From: Flavobacterium sp. 20NA77.7
GTDB taxonomy: Bacteria > Bacteroidota > Bacteroidia > Flavobacteriales > Flavobacteriaceae
Direction: 5' to 3'
Assembly (NCBI RefSeq): GCF_031326205.1
Contig: NZ_CP133721.1
Span: 248,001-312,000, forward strand
Length of the DNA: 64,000 nucleotides
Shown here one piece after another: positions 9,055-17,221 of the stretch (positions are counted from its first letter, which is position 1; each line of letters opens with the position of its first letter). Under the pieces are notes generated by a model. That model made no database searches, was not told where the DNA came from, and saw nothing but the letters and a program-made list of their open reading frames with translations. A program made the translations under genes and the position numbers.

Positions 9055-9062
9055 AAGACAAG

Positions 9063-9085
9063 GCGAACTTCGGTTCGCTTTTTTT
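9063..9085 (+). terminator. UUCG-loop terminator after the BI-1 gene
   Basis: GCGAAC-TTCG-GTTCGC, a 6-bp stem closed by the extra-stable C(UUCG)G tetraloop, followed by seven T residues. Confidence 0.92.
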
Positions 9086-9114
9086 ATTCTTTTTTAGGAA
9101 TGACTAAAAATAAG

Positions 9115-9122
9115 TACTTTTG
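9115..9122 (+). promoter_or_regulatory. Candidate -7 box (TACTTTTG) for dusB
   Basis: TACTTTTG matches TAnnTTTG and ends 16 bases before the dusB ATG, right after the preceding terminator. No clear TTG is seen at the -33 distance. Confidence 0.6.
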
Positions 9123-9138
9123 CCAAAAAAATAATTAA

Positions 9139-10143
9139 ATGGTCAAAATAGGCAACATCATTTTACCCGAAAACCCTTTACTACTTGCTCCTATGGAAGA
9201 CGTGAGTGATCCGCCTTTTCGTAGGTTATGTAAAATGCACGGCGCTGATTTAATGTATTCTGAATTTATTTCCTCAGAAGGGTTAATTCGAGATGCCATG
9301 AAAAGTAAAATGAAATTAGACATTTTTGACTATGAACGACCAGTAGGCATTCAAATTTTTGGAGGTGATGAAGAAGCGATGGCATTGTCTGCAAAAATTG
9401 TAGAGGCCGTTCAGCCCGATTTAGTAGATATTAATTTTGGATGTCCTGTAAAAAAAGTAGTGTGTAAAGGTGCAGGTGCAGGCGTATTGAAAGATATAGA
9501 TTTAATGGTGCGACTCACAAAAGCAGTTGTAAAATCCACCCATTTGCCCGTAACGGTAAAAACACGCTTGGGTTGGGACGAAACCTCAATTAATATTGAT
9601 GAAGTAGCCGAGAGACTACAAGATGTAGGTATTCAGGCACTCACTGTTCATGCCAGAACGAGAGCACAAATGTATAAAGGACATTCAGACTGGACGCATA
9701 TTGCTCGAATTAAAAACAATCCACGTATTCACATTCCAATTTTTGGCAATGGAGACATTGATTCCCCAGAAAAAGCATTGGAATATAAAAATAAATTTGG
9801 TTTAGACGGCATGATGATTGGCCGAGCCGCTATTGGTTACCCATGGATTTTTAATGAAATTAAACAATTTTTCCAAACAGGAGAACATTTAGCACCCCCT
9901 ACAATTGCAGATAGGGTTGAAGCGGCTAAAAATCATCTAATTTGGTCAATGGAATGGAAAGGCGAGCGTGTAGGAATTGTAGAAATGCGTCGTCATTATA
10001 CCAATTATTTCAAAGGCATTCATGGTTTTAAAGAATACAAACAAAAATTAGTTACTACAGATGGTTATAACGATTTATTTGTTGTTTTTGACCAAATAAA
10101 TGAAGTGTATGCCAATTATGATATCACAACTATAGGCCATTAA
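9139..10143 (+). CDS. dusB: tRNA-dihydrouridine synthase (DusB-like)
   Basis: An FMN enzyme that reduces uridines in the tRNA D-loop using NADPH. The 334-residue protein opens with LLLAPMEDVSDPPFRRLCKM (FMN-binding TIM barrel strand 1). It carries the active-site cysteine in DINFGCPVKKV, the tRNA/FMN motif VTVKTRLGW, the strand LTVHARTRAQMYKG, and MIGRAAIGYPWIF near the end of the barrel. A helical tRNA-binding C-terminus with RRHYTNYFKGIHGFKEYKQK follows. It appears monocistronic. The B subtype is favoured from length and motifs. Confidence 0.94.
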   Translation: MVKIGNIILPENPLLLAPMEDVSDPPFRRLCKMHGADLMYSEFISSEGLIRDAMKSKMKLDIFDYERPVGIQIFGGDEEAMALSAKIVEAVQPDLVDINFGCPVKKVVCKGAGAGVLKDIDLMVRLTKAVVKSTHLPVTVKTRLGWDETSINIDEVAERLQDVGIQALTVHARTRAQMYKGHSDWTHIARIKNNPRIHIPIFGNGDIDSPEKALEYKNKFGLDGMMIGRAAIGYPWIFNEIKQFFQTGEHLAPPTIADRVEAAKNHLIWSMEWKGERVGIVEMRRHYTNYFKGIHGFKEYKQKLVTTDGYNDLFVVFDQINEVYANYDITTIGH

Positions 10144-10245
10144 CCCAAATTAGTTTAATTGAATATTATGTGTTGAGATGGAGCAAATTAAGTTTGTTTT
10201 TACATCAAATAATTTTCCGTAAATTCACAACGTAAAAACGATTAC

Positions 10246-11199
10246 ATGCAACATTTATCCGAAATAAAAATACTTCATTTAGACACCAATCATCCGTTAC
10301 TTTGGGAGCAGTTAGAACAAGTTGGATTTACAAATGAAGCGGATTACACTTCTACAAAAGAGGAAGTAGAAGCTAAAATTCATCAGTATCAAGGCATTAT
10401 CATTCGTAGTAGATTTAAAATTGATCAGACATTTTTAGATAAAGCCACCAATTTGCAATTTATTGCCCGTGTGGGAGCGGGCTTGGAAAGCATTGATTGC
10501 GAATATGCCCAACATAAAAACATTCAACTTATTGCTGCGCCCGAAGGAAATAGCAATGCCGTAGGTGAACACGCATTAGGGATGTTATTAAACCTTTGTA
10601 ATAACTTAAATAAAGCCGATAGAGAAGTCAAACAAGGGCAATGGAATAGAGAAGCAAATAGAGGTTTTGAATTAGAAGGAAAAACAGTAGGCATTATTGG
10701 TTATGGCAATATGGGTAAATCGTTTGCCAAAAAATTACGTGGTTTTGATGTAAAAGTGCTTTGTTATGATATTTTACCTCAAGTTGGAGATGAATATGTT
10801 ACGCAAGTTTCTTTAGAAGAACTACAGGCTAAAGCTGACATCTTGAGTTTACACACACCATGGACGCCCGAAACAAATAGAATGATAAATTCAGAATTTA
10901 TTAATCAATTTAAAAAACCTTTTTGGTTCATCAATACGGCAAGGGGCAAAAGTGTGGTTACAGCCGATTTAGTTCAGGCTTTACAAACAGGTAAGATTCT
11001 AGGAGCAGCACTTGATGTTTTAGAATATGAAAAACTGTCTTTTGAAACGCTGTTTGAAGCAGAAACTCCTGAGCCACTCAAATATTTAGCACAAGCTTCT
11101 AATGTGCTTTTAACCCCTCATATTGCAGGTTGGACAAACGAAAGTCATATAAAATTAGCACAAACCATTGTAGATAAAATTATAAACAACTATAAATAA
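10246..11199 (+). CDS. D-2-hydroxyacid dehydrogenase (phosphoglycerate dehydrogenase-like)
   Basis: An NAD-dependent oxidoreductase of 317 residues acting on a D-2-hydroxy acid. The nucleotide-binding domain carries VGIIGYGNMGKSFAKKL (G-x-G-x-x-G). The catalytic residues appear as Arg in INTARGKSVV, Glu in the LDVLEYEKLSFE region and His in LTPHIAGWTNES. It lacks the C-terminal ACT regulatory domain of full-length SerA, so it could be 3-phosphoglycerate dehydrogenase of the short type or another family member such as a hydroxypyruvate reductase. No serC or serB lies next to it. Spacing on both sides suggests single-gene transcription. Confidence 0.9.
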   Translation: MQHLSEIKILHLDTNHPLLWEQLEQVGFTNEADYTSTKEEVEAKIHQYQGIIIRSRFKIDQTFLDKATNLQFIARVGAGLESIDCEYAQHKNIQLIAAPEGNSNAVGEHALGMLLNLCNNLNKADREVKQGQWNREANRGFELEGKTVGIIGYGNMGKSFAKKLRGFDVKVLCYDILPQVGDEYVTQVSLEELQAKADILSLHTPWTPETNRMINSEFINQFKKPFWFINTARGKSVVTADLVQALQTGKILGAALDVLEYEKLSFETLFEAETPEPLKYLAQASNVLLTPHIAGWTNESHIKLAQTIVDKIINNYK

Positions 11200-11287
11200 A
11201 TGCAGAAAAGTTGTACGTTTTTTATTTTTATAAATAATTTTTCTATATTCGTAAAACAAACTAATAACTAATTAAACTATAATTAAA

Positions 11288-11629
11288 ATGGATGCAAACA
11301 AAGTAGACATGTTCATGATGTCAAACACAAAGTATTTTGAAGGTCATAATTTACACGCAATCAGAGAGCGTTTATTAGCTCTTGATGATGATAAATGGCC
11401 AATGATTCAAATGGTTCAATATAAAGATCCTACAACAGCTTTATTAATCTCAATTTTTGCTGGAGCTTATGGTATTGATAGATTTTATATCGGCGACACA
11501 GGTATGGGTGTAGGTAAATTATTGACTTGTGGTGGATTAGGTATTTGGGCTATTGTTGATTGGTTTTTAATCCAAGGGGCTACAAAACAAAAAAACTTAG
11601 AGCGTTTTAATCAAGCTATGATGTACTAA
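11288..11629 (+). CDS. TM2 domain-containing membrane protein
   Basis: A 113-residue protein. Residues about 50-105 form the TM2 domain, with two transmembrane helices and the conserved turn [20 protein letters not shown] (G-x-D-R-F-Y-x-G). A second helix [16 protein letters not shown] and a lysine-rich tail (KQKN) follow. The N-terminal part is soluble and charged. The molecular role of TM2 proteins in bacteria is unknown. It ends at a strong hairpin terminator, with three other small membrane protein genes downstream. Confidence 0.92.
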   Translation: MDANKVDMFMMSNTKYFEGHNLHAIRERLLALDDDKWPMIQMVQYKDPTTALLISIFAGAYGIDRFYIGDTGMGVGKLLTCGGLGIWAIVDWFLIQGATKQKNLERFNQAMMY

Positions 11630-11632
11630 AAT

Positions 11633-11660
11633 AAAAAGGTTGCCTTTTGGCAACCTTTTT
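11633..11660 (+). terminator. Terminator after the TM2 gene
   Basis: AAAAAGGTTGCC-TTTT-GGCAACCTTTTT, a perfect 12-bp stem with a TTTT loop. The right arm ends in five T residues. Confidence 0.92.
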
Positions 11661-11677
11661 AAAAACGATTAATAGAA

Positions 11678-12082
11678 ATGAAGAGAAACCAATTGTATAT
11701 TTTTCTGTTAATTGTTATTGGATTAGGATATTGCTGGCTGATTTATTCAAGTACAAATCATTCAACCACAAAACCTTTAGGTTGTTTTTTTAAAAAAATA
11801 ACTAGATATCCTTGTCCTTCTTGTGGCACAACAAGATCCGTGTCGCTTCTTTTTCAAGGAGATTTTTTCCAAGCGTTGTTGTTAAATCCGTTTGGAATTA
11901 TTGTATGGATAGCCATGTTGGTAATTCCTATATGGATTGTTATCGATTTCAGTAAAAAATCAGCCAGTTTTTATGCTTTTTATAAGGCCGCTGAACGATA
12001 TATTTCTAAAAAACCAATAGCTTTATTTTTAATCCTGTTGGTGTTACTAAATTGGTATTGGAACATTAAAAAAAATATTTAA
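11678..12082 (+). CDS. DUF2752 membrane protein
   Basis: A 134-residue protein with three predicted transmembrane helices. The DUF2752 hallmark is present: YPCPSCGTTRSVSLL (C-P-x-C-G-x-T-R) at about residues 44-58, followed by GDFFQALLLNPFGI with the conserved Asn-Pro. The paired cysteines may bind metal or be redox active, but no function is established. It begins the second half of a small-membrane-protein group, with the next gene starting two bases after its stop, so it is co-transcribed with the DUF4870-like and M48 genes. Confidence 0.9.
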   Translation: MKRNQLYIFLLIVIGLGYCWLIYSSTNHSTTKPLGCFFKKITRYPCPSCGTTRSVSLLFQGDFFQALLLNPFGIIVWIAMLVIPIWIVIDFSKKSASFYAFYKAAERYISKKPIALFLILLVLLNWYWNIKKNI

Positions 12083-12084
12083 GT

Positions 12085-12531
12085 ATGATTTCAAACACAA
12101 CTTTTTATTACAGGCCAAATGAATCGGAATTAGAGCGAGCATCCAACAGTTACTTAATGTCATTAGTTGCTGTTATTGGAGGATTGCCTTTGCCTATTTT
12201 AAATTTATTAGCCTCTATTTTTTTCTATTTAGGGAATAGAAAAAGCACGCCATTTGTGAAATGGCATTGCACACAAAATCTTTTATCTCAATTTGGGTTG
12301 TTTTTTTTAAACAGCACAGGGTTTTGGTGGACGGTTTCCATAATATTTGATGACGAAAAAGCTACAAACGTATATTTTGGATATATGATTGCATTAGTAC
12401 TTTTTAATATTGTAGAATTTATTTCAACTATCATATTGGCTTCTAGAACAAGAAAGGGAATTCATGCCCAATTATTTTTTTTCAGTGATATTGCTAATTT
12501 AATTGTGAAGAAAGATGAAAATTATAAGTAA
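12085..12531 (+). CDS. DUF4870-like membrane protein
   Basis: A 148-residue protein with three to four hydrophobic helices. The segment LPLPILNLLASIFFYLGNRK followed by STPFVKWHCTQNLL resembles DUF4870 (a helix, then a loop with a His near Q-N/A-L, then further helices). The family function is unknown. It is sandwiched between the DUF2752 and M48 genes, and its last 17 bases overlap the M48 start, so its translation probably feeds directly into the peptidase. The domain call comes from pattern memory, so it is tentative. The gene itself is secure. Confidence 0.75.
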   Translation: MISNTTFYYRPNESELERASNSYLMSLVAVIGGLPLPILNLLASIFFYLGNRKSTPFVKWHCTQNLLSQFGLFFLNSTGFWWTVSIIFDDEKATNVYFGYMIALVLFNIVEFISTIILASRTRKGIHAQLFFFSDIANLIVKKDENYK

Positions 12532-13303
12532 AGCACTCGTAGTGTATGGGAGTTTCTTTTTGTGTTGGTTTTTATTAGCACAATTAGATTATGTTTCTTA
12601 TTTTGAGATTGAAAAAAATAAAATTTTTGCAGAAGACAAATTAGGCGACATCATTTGGAACGAAATGGAACGCAAAGAAGATGTTATTTATGACGATAGT
12701 ACTGTTCGCGTCTTAGATTCTTTACTAAAGCCTTTGTGTGAAGCAAATGCTATTGAGAGAGATAGTTTAAAAGTACATATTGTAAAAAATAGTCAAGTTA
12801 ATGCTTTTGCAATGCCCGATAATCATTTAGTAGTATATACCGGATTGATTGAAGCGAGTAAAAATGAACAAGCATTGTTAGGTGTTTTAGGTCATGAAAT
12901 AGCACATATAGAAAAAAACCATGTAATGAAAAAACTATCTAAAGAAATTGGTTTTTCAGTATTGGTTTCTTTAGCTACTGGGGCAAATGGCACTCAACTA
13001 GCGAGTGTGATTAATACCCTTACTTCTTCTGCGTATGATAGAAGTTTAGAGCGAGAAGCAGACATGGAGAGCGTAAGATATATGTTAAAAGCATCAATTG
13101 ACCCTCGTCCTTTTGCTGATTTTATGTATGATTTATCGTTAGACAATGAAATACATAAGTATACTTATATTGTTACCACGCATCCAGAATCAGCTGACAG
13201 AGCAAAGTACATTCTCAATTATTTGAAAGGGAAAAAGATTAAATCAAAACCGATATTAACTAAAGAAGCATTTGAGAAATTTAAAACGAATGTTTCAAAC
13301 TAA
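12515..13303 (+). CDS. M48 family zinc metalloprotease (secreted or membrane-anchored)
   Basis: A 262-residue peptidase with an N-terminal hydrophobic signal or anchor (about residues 5-24). The zinc motif HEIAH is at 127-131 and the third ligand Glu is in EREAD at about 180-183. The region VNAFAMPDNHLVVYTGLI, preceding the active site, is typical of HtpX/BepA-like M48 enzymes. These act in quality control of envelope proteins. It probably faces the periplasm. The start overlaps the preceding gene by 17 bases. It ends 19 bases before a hairpin shared with the convergent acyltransferase gene. Confidence 0.93.
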   Translation: MKIISKALVVYGSFFLCWFLLAQLDYVSYFEIEKNKIFAEDKLGDIIWNEMERKEDVIYDDSTVRVLDSLLKPLCEANAIERDSLKVHIVKNSQVNAFAMPDNHLVVYTGLIEASKNEQALLGVLGHEIAHIEKNHVMKKLSKEIGFSVLVSLATGANGTQLASVINTLTSSAYDRSLEREADMESVRYMLKASIDPRPFADFMYDLSLDNEIHKYTYIVTTHPESADRAKYILNYLKGKKIKSKPILTKEAFEKFKTNVSN

Positions 13304-13321
13304 AAAGAATATTTTATACTA

Positions 13322-13351
13322 AAAAAGGCTAATCAACTGATTAGCCTTTTT
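13322..13351. terminator. Bidirectional terminator between M48 and OlsF-like genes
   Basis: AAAAAGGCTAATCA and TGATTAGCCTTTTT are perfect complements around AC, giving a strong stem with T-runs on both strands. The right half overlaps the last codons (Lys-Gly-stop) of the minus-strand gene, so coding and termination sequence are shared. Confidence 0.92.
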
Positions 13352-15131
13352 CTTTTCGCTCTAATTCTGCTTGAAATTCTTCCATAACAGGTTTTACGGT
13401 GCTTTCTGGTAAATCGGCAATTCGAATATACATTAAACCATCTACAGAGTTATTAAAAAGTGGATCTACGTTAAATGCCACTACACGTGCATTTTGTTTG
13501 ATGTATTTTTTAATAAGTACAGGTAATCGTAAACTCCCTGGTTCTACTTCGTCAATGATTTTATCAAATTTATTTAAATCGGCCTCCGTTTCATTGAATA
13601 CAAAATCTTTGTCGGCGTCTTTTAGTTTTACTTTAAATTCTTTTTTAGGATGCACATATTGTGCTACATAAGGATCATAATAATGTGACTTCATAAATTC
13701 AATCATCAGCGATTTTGAAAAATCAGAGAATTGATTACTAATACTTACGCCACCTATTAAATATTTATGTTCAGGATGTCTTAAAGTGGTGTGAACAATT
13801 CCTTTCCAAAGTAAAAAGAGAGGCATAGGTTTTTGTTGGTATTCCGAAATAATGAATGCTCTGCCCATTTCAATAGATTGACTCATCATACCATGCAACT
13901 CAGGTTCAAAACGGAACAATTCATGTAGATAAAAACCTTCTATACCGTGTTTTTTATAGATATCATCTCCAAGTCCCATTCTGTAAGCGCCAGCAATCAT
14001 TTGAGCCTCGTCGTCCCATAAGAACATATGGTGGTAATATTGATCATATTTGTCCAAATCAATCGCTTCATTAGTACCTTCGCCCACTTCTCTAAAAGTA
14101 ATTTCTCGAAGGCGGCCAATTTCATGTAAAATATTCGGAATTTTTTCAGCTGTCGTTAAAAAAACTTGGTAATTTTTACTTTGCAACAACCTGAAATCAC
14201 CTTCTTTTAAAGCATTTATTTCTTCAATAATTTCACTATGATTTGCTGGTTTTACAATTTGCTTAGGAGGCTTTGGAATAGAAAGCTTAGGCAATTGTAA
14301 TTTACTTTCTTCTTCAAAAGCATGAGAAAGCATGTAGGTTTTTCTGCGTAAGAATTCACAAAAATCAGATATTTCAGGATATTCTGCCTGTTCTGCAACT
14401 GAAATTGGCTTACCAATTCTAACTTTAATTACTCTCTTTTTTTGTGTTAATAATTCACTAGGTAATTTTGCCGTTCGTAAGGTGTCATTGATTTTAGAAA
14501 GCGTATAAAATAATTTACTGTTTTGTGCATGAAAATAAATAGGCACAACGGGCACATTGGCTTTTTTTATTATTTTTATAGCACCTTCTTCCCAAGGTTT
14601 ATCTACAATAAGTTTACCGTCTTTGTAGGTAGATACTTCACCTGCAGGAAAAATTCCTAAGGGTTTTCCGTCGCTCAAATGTCTTAATGTTTCTTTGATG
14701 CCTACTACGCTTGATTTGCTATCCTTGTGATTCTCAAAAGGATTAACCGGCATAATATAAGGCTTCATAGGCGCTATGCGATGCAATAAGAAATTGGCAA
14801 TGATTTTAAAGTTAGGCTCGCGTTCTAGCATTAATTTTAAAAGCAAAATACCATCTATGCCTCCCAAAGGATGATTTGAAACTGTTATATAAGGACCTTC
14901 TTTCGGCAAACGTTTTAAGTCTTCTTCGGGAATTTCGAATTTAATTTGAAATTCATCTAAAATAGCATTTAGAAATTCTAATTCACTCAAATGTTTGTGT
15001 TTGTCGTAGATTTTATTGAGTGTAGATATTTTTAGCACTTTCATTAGCAACCAGCCTGAAAATGTTCCTAAAAAACCATATTTATCCGTATTTATTACTT
15101 TGGCTACTTCTTTAGCAGTAACTAATCCCAT
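13341..15131 (-). CDS. olsF: Bifunctional acyltransferase, OlsF-like (LPLAT + GNAT)
   Basis: A 596-residue two-domain protein. Residues about 75-290 are a PlsC-type lysophospholipid acyltransferase with SNHPLGGIDG (His87...Asp93, spacing of five) and the later motif IFPAGEVSTY. Residues about 320-540 are an OlsB/hemolysin-like GNAT acyltransferase (FREVGEGTNEAIDLDKYD, GAYRMGLGD, HELFRFEPEL, MGRAFI). This order matches OlsF, the single enzyme known from Serratia proteamaculans and Flavobacterium johnsoniae that attaches both fatty acyl chains to ornithine to make ornithine lipids. The equivalent split enzymes in Bacteroides make glycine lipids. The headgroup used here is therefore open. The gene is transcribed alone. 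Confidence 0.82.
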   Translation of the reverse strand: MGLVTAKEVAKVINTDKYGFLGTFSGWLLMKVLKISTLNKIYDKHKHLSELEFLNAILDEFQIKFEIPEEDLKRLPKEGPYITVSNHPLGGIDGILLLKLMLEREPNFKIIANFLLHRIAPMKPYIMPVNPFENHKDSKSSVVGIKETLRHLSDGKPLGIFPAGEVSTYKDGKLIVDKPWEEGAIKIIKKANVPVVPIYFHAQNSKLFYTLSKINDTLRTAKLPSELLTQKKRVIKVRIGKPISVAEQAEYPEISDFCEFLRRKTYMLSHAFEEESKLQLPKLSIPKPPKQIVKPANHSEIIEEINALKEGDFRLLQSKNYQVFLTTAEKIPNILHEIGRLREITFREVGEGTNEAIDLDKYDQYYHHMFLWDDEAQMIAGAYRMGLGDDIYKKHGIEGFYLHELFRFEPELHGMMSQSIEMGRAFIISEYQQKPMPLFLLWKGIVHTTLRHPEHKYLIGGVSISNQFSDFSKSLMIEFMKSHYYDPYVAQYVHPKKEFKVKLKDADKDFVFNETEADLNKFDKIIDEVEPGSLRLPVLIKKYIKQNARVVAFNVDPLFNNSVDGLMYIRIADLPESTVKPVMEEFQAELERKEKG

Positions 15132-15154
15132 TTAGTACAAATTTATGCAAGAAA

Positions 15155-15162
15155 CAAAGATA
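15155..15162 (-). promoter_or_regulatory. Candidate -7 box (TATCTTTG) for the OlsF-like gene
   Basis: Read on the minus strand the bases are TATCTTTG, an exact TAnnTTTG, 23 bases upstream of the ATG. A second match, TAAATTTG at 15138-15145, lies only six bases from the ATG and is too close to serve a normal leader. Confidence 0.5.
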
Positions 15163-15196
15163 CTAATTCTAATCAATTTGAAAGCGATTTAGTACA

Positions 15197-15218
15197 TTAA
15201 TCACAAATTAATCACAAA
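15197..15218 (+). repeat. 11-base tandem duplication TTAATCACAAA
   Basis: TTAATCACAAA occurs twice without a gap in the divergent spacer between the OlsF-like gene and xth. It lies between the two candidate promoters, where an operator could lie, but no known regulator motif is recognised. Confidence 0.6.
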
Positions 15219-15296
15219 TTTTTAATTTTTTTCAATTAACTATGATTTTTTTATAAAATGGGCTACATTTGAAAAGTATTTTTTGAATATAATTAG

Positions 15297-15304
15297 TAAT
15301 TTTG
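15297..15304 (+). promoter_or_regulatory. -7 box (TAATTTTG) for xth; decides the start codon
   Basis: TAATTTTG matches TAnnTTTG and ends 17 bases before ATG 15322. The box falls downstream of an in-frame TTG at 15283, so that TTG would precede the transcription start and cannot be the translation start from this promoter. Confidence 0.65.
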
Positions 15305-15321
15305 AACATTTCCCAATCCGA

Positions 15322-16086
15322 ATGAAGATAATTTCATATAATGTAAACGGTATTAGAGCTGCAATTACAAAAGGTTTTTTAGAATGGTTGCAACAAGCCA
15401 ATCCCGATGTAATTTGTCTGCAAGAAATTAAAGCAACAGAAGATCAAATTCCTAAACTAGAAATAGAAGCAGCGGGCTATCCGTATCAATATTATTATCC
15501 AGCTCAGAAAAAAGGCTATAGTGGGGTGGCTATTTTATCAAAAATAGCTCCGAAAAAGATAGTTTTTGGTACAGGAATTGATTATATGGATTTTGAAGGA
15601 AGAAATGTGAGGGTTGATTTTGATGAGTTGTCGGTGATGAGCTTATATTTACCATCGGGAACAAATATAGAGCGATTAGATCATAAATTTAAGTATATGG
15701 ACGATTTTCATAACTATATAGTAAAATTAAGAAATGAAGTTCCTAACTTATTAGTTTGTGGTGATTATAATATTTGTCATCAAGCAATTGACATTCATGA
15801 TCCTATTAGAAATGCAAAAATTTCTGGATTTCTACCCGAAGAGCGTGCTTGGCTAGATCAATTTATTACTAGCGGTATGATTGATACATTTCGTCATTTA
15901 AATAAAGAACCCCATCAGTACAGTTGGTGGAGTTATAGAGCAAATGCACGTGTTAATAATAAAGGTTGGCGTATTGATTATTGTTTAGCAGCCGAACCAT
16001 TAAAAGATAAAATAAAAAGAGCTTTAATTTTGCCAGAAGCAAAACATTCCGATCATTGTCCTGTTTTTGTCGAAATTGAGTACTAA
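15322..16086 (+). CDS. xth: Exodeoxyribonuclease III (AP endonuclease)
   Basis: A 254-residue Mg-dependent nuclease of the base excision repair pathway that cleaves DNA at abasic sites and trims 3' ends. It begins MKIISYNVNGIRAAITKGF with the catalytic Asn of NVNG. It then shows LQEIKA (metal-binding Glu), GYSGVAILSK, GDYNICHQAIDIHDP (catalytic Asp and Asn), WRIDYCLA and the terminal KHSDHCPVFVEIE with the catalytic Asp-His pair. The ATG was preferred to a TTG 13 codons earlier because the family starts at MKII and the likely promoter overlaps that extension. Appears monocistronic. Confidence 0.95.
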   Translation: MKIISYNVNGIRAAITKGFLEWLQQANPDVICLQEIKATEDQIPKLEIEAAGYPYQYYYPAQKKGYSGVAILSKIAPKKIVFGTGIDYMDFEGRNVRVDFDELSVMSLYLPSGTNIERLDHKFKYMDDFHNYIVKLRNEVPNLLVCGDYNICHQAIDIHDPIRNAKISGFLPEERAWLDQFITSGMIDTFRHLNKEPHQYSWWSYRANARVNNKGWRIDYCLAAEPLKDKIKRALILPEAKHSDHCPVFVEIEY

Positions 16087-16126
16087 CCAACCAAATAAAA
16101 AAATAACGTCTTATTAAATAAAAAGT

Positions 16127-17092
16127 ATGATTAAGAAAATTGTATTAGTAGCCACTTTAATGGCACTTTCAACCTCTTGTGTAACTAAAAAAGTGTATCA
16201 AGATTTAGAAAATAAATTTGCAGATCTTAAAAAAGAGCGCAACGCTTTAGCAGATGAAAATGAAGAATTGAAAAAGGATAAAAGCAATCTTCAATCTGAT
16301 TTAGATAAAGTAAAAGCGGAAGCTGATAAATGTAAAACAGAACGTGATAAGTTAGCAGCGGATTATGCGGCTACCAAGAAAAGTTTAGATAATTTGAAAG
16401 CCTCTTATGCTGCTTTAGAAAAAGATAGTAATGAAGCATTAGAAGTTAATATTAAGAAAAATAGAGAATTATTAGCTGAATTAGAAGCCAAACAAAAAGC
16501 ATTAGCTTCAGAGCAGGAAAAATTTAACAAAATCAAAAAAGATTTTGAAACAAATGCACAACGATTAAAAGAGTTAGAAGATTTAATTGCTGCAAAAGAG
16601 GCAGGAATGAAAAAACTAAAAGACGCTTTGTCAAAATCGTTGAAAGCGTTTGAAGGTAAAGGTCTAACCGTAACTGAAAAAGACGGAAAAGTATATGTTT
16701 CAATGGAAAACAAATTGCTTTTCGAATCAGGAAGTTGGACAGTTGGTGCTGAAGGAAAAAAAGCCGTAGATTTAGTAAGTAAAGTATTAGCTGAAAACCC
16801 AGAAATTTCTGTTTTAATTGAAGGGCATACAGATAATGATAAAATTACAGGAACGATTGGTGGAGGTGTAGAAAACAATTGGGATTTATCAACAAAACGT
16901 GCGACAGCCATAGTTACTATTTTAACGGCTAATCCAAAAGTAAACAAATCTAATATTACGGCTGCAGGAAGAAGTGAATATGCACCATTAATGACAAACG
17001 AAACAGCAGAAGGAAAAGCGAAAAATAGACGAATAGAAATTATCTTAACACCTAAATTGGACGAAATTTCTAAATTGTTAAATGAGTTGTAA
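16127..17092 (+). CDS. OmpA family lipoprotein with coiled-coil domain
   Basis: A 321-residue lipoprotein. The signal peptide ends in the lipobox STSC (Cys18). Residues about 22-165 form a heptad-rich coiled coil (KERNALADENEELKKDKSNL and similar). The C-terminal OmpA/MotB domain (about 190-310) has VLIEGHTDND, WDLSTKRATAIVTIL and the peptidoglycan-binding KAKNRRIEIIL. The protein should bridge the outer membrane and peptidoglycan and help maintain envelope integrity, like Pal with a long spacer. It follows xth by 40 bases without a visible promoter, so the two may share a transcript. Confidence 0.93.
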   Translation: MIKKIVLVATLMALSTSCVTKKVYQDLENKFADLKKERNALADENEELKKDKSNLQSDLDKVKAEADKCKTERDKLAADYAATKKSLDNLKASYAALEKDSNEALEVNIKKNRELLAELEAKQKALASEQEKFNKIKKDFETNAQRLKELEDLIAAKEAGMKKLKDALSKSLKAFEGKGLTVTEKDGKVYVSMENKLLFESGSWTVGAEGKKAVDLVSKVLAENPEISVLIEGHTDNDKITGTIGGGVENNWDLSTKRATAIVTILTANPKVNKSNITAAGRSEYAPLMTNETAEGKAKNRRIEIILTPKLDEISKLLNEL

Positions 17093-17140
17093 TGTACATT
17101 TTTGTCATTTAATGACAACATCATATTTTTCAAAAAAAAT

Positions 17141-17177
17141 AAAAGTTCGAAGAATTTCTTTGGACTTTTCTTTTTTT
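17141..17177 (+). terminator. Terminator after the OmpA lipoprotein gene
   Basis: AAAAGTTCGAAGAA pairs with TTCTTTGGACTTTT (14 pairs, two of them G-U), followed by C and seven T residues. A separate 8-bp palindrome TTGTCATT/AATGACAA at 17102-17118 lies just upstream. Confidence 0.8.
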
Positions 17178-17195
17178 AATATACTCTACTACTTG

Positions 17196-17211
17196 TATCT
17201 TTGTATCTTTG
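17196..17211 (+). promoter_or_regulatory. Two abutting -7 boxes (TATCTTTG twice) for tas
   Basis: TATCTTTG occurs at 17196-17203 and again at 17204-17211 with no gap. Both fit TAnnTTTG exactly. The first would give a leader of about 15 bases to the ATG, the second only about 7. No TTG is seen at the normal -33 distance. Confidence 0.65.
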
Positions 17212-17221
17212 AAACTTAAAA

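Noticed and set aside
15283..15321. TTG start giving a 13-residue N-terminal extension of exonuclease III
   Set aside because: The likely -7 box lies downstream of this TTG, and the family starts at MKIISYNVNG.
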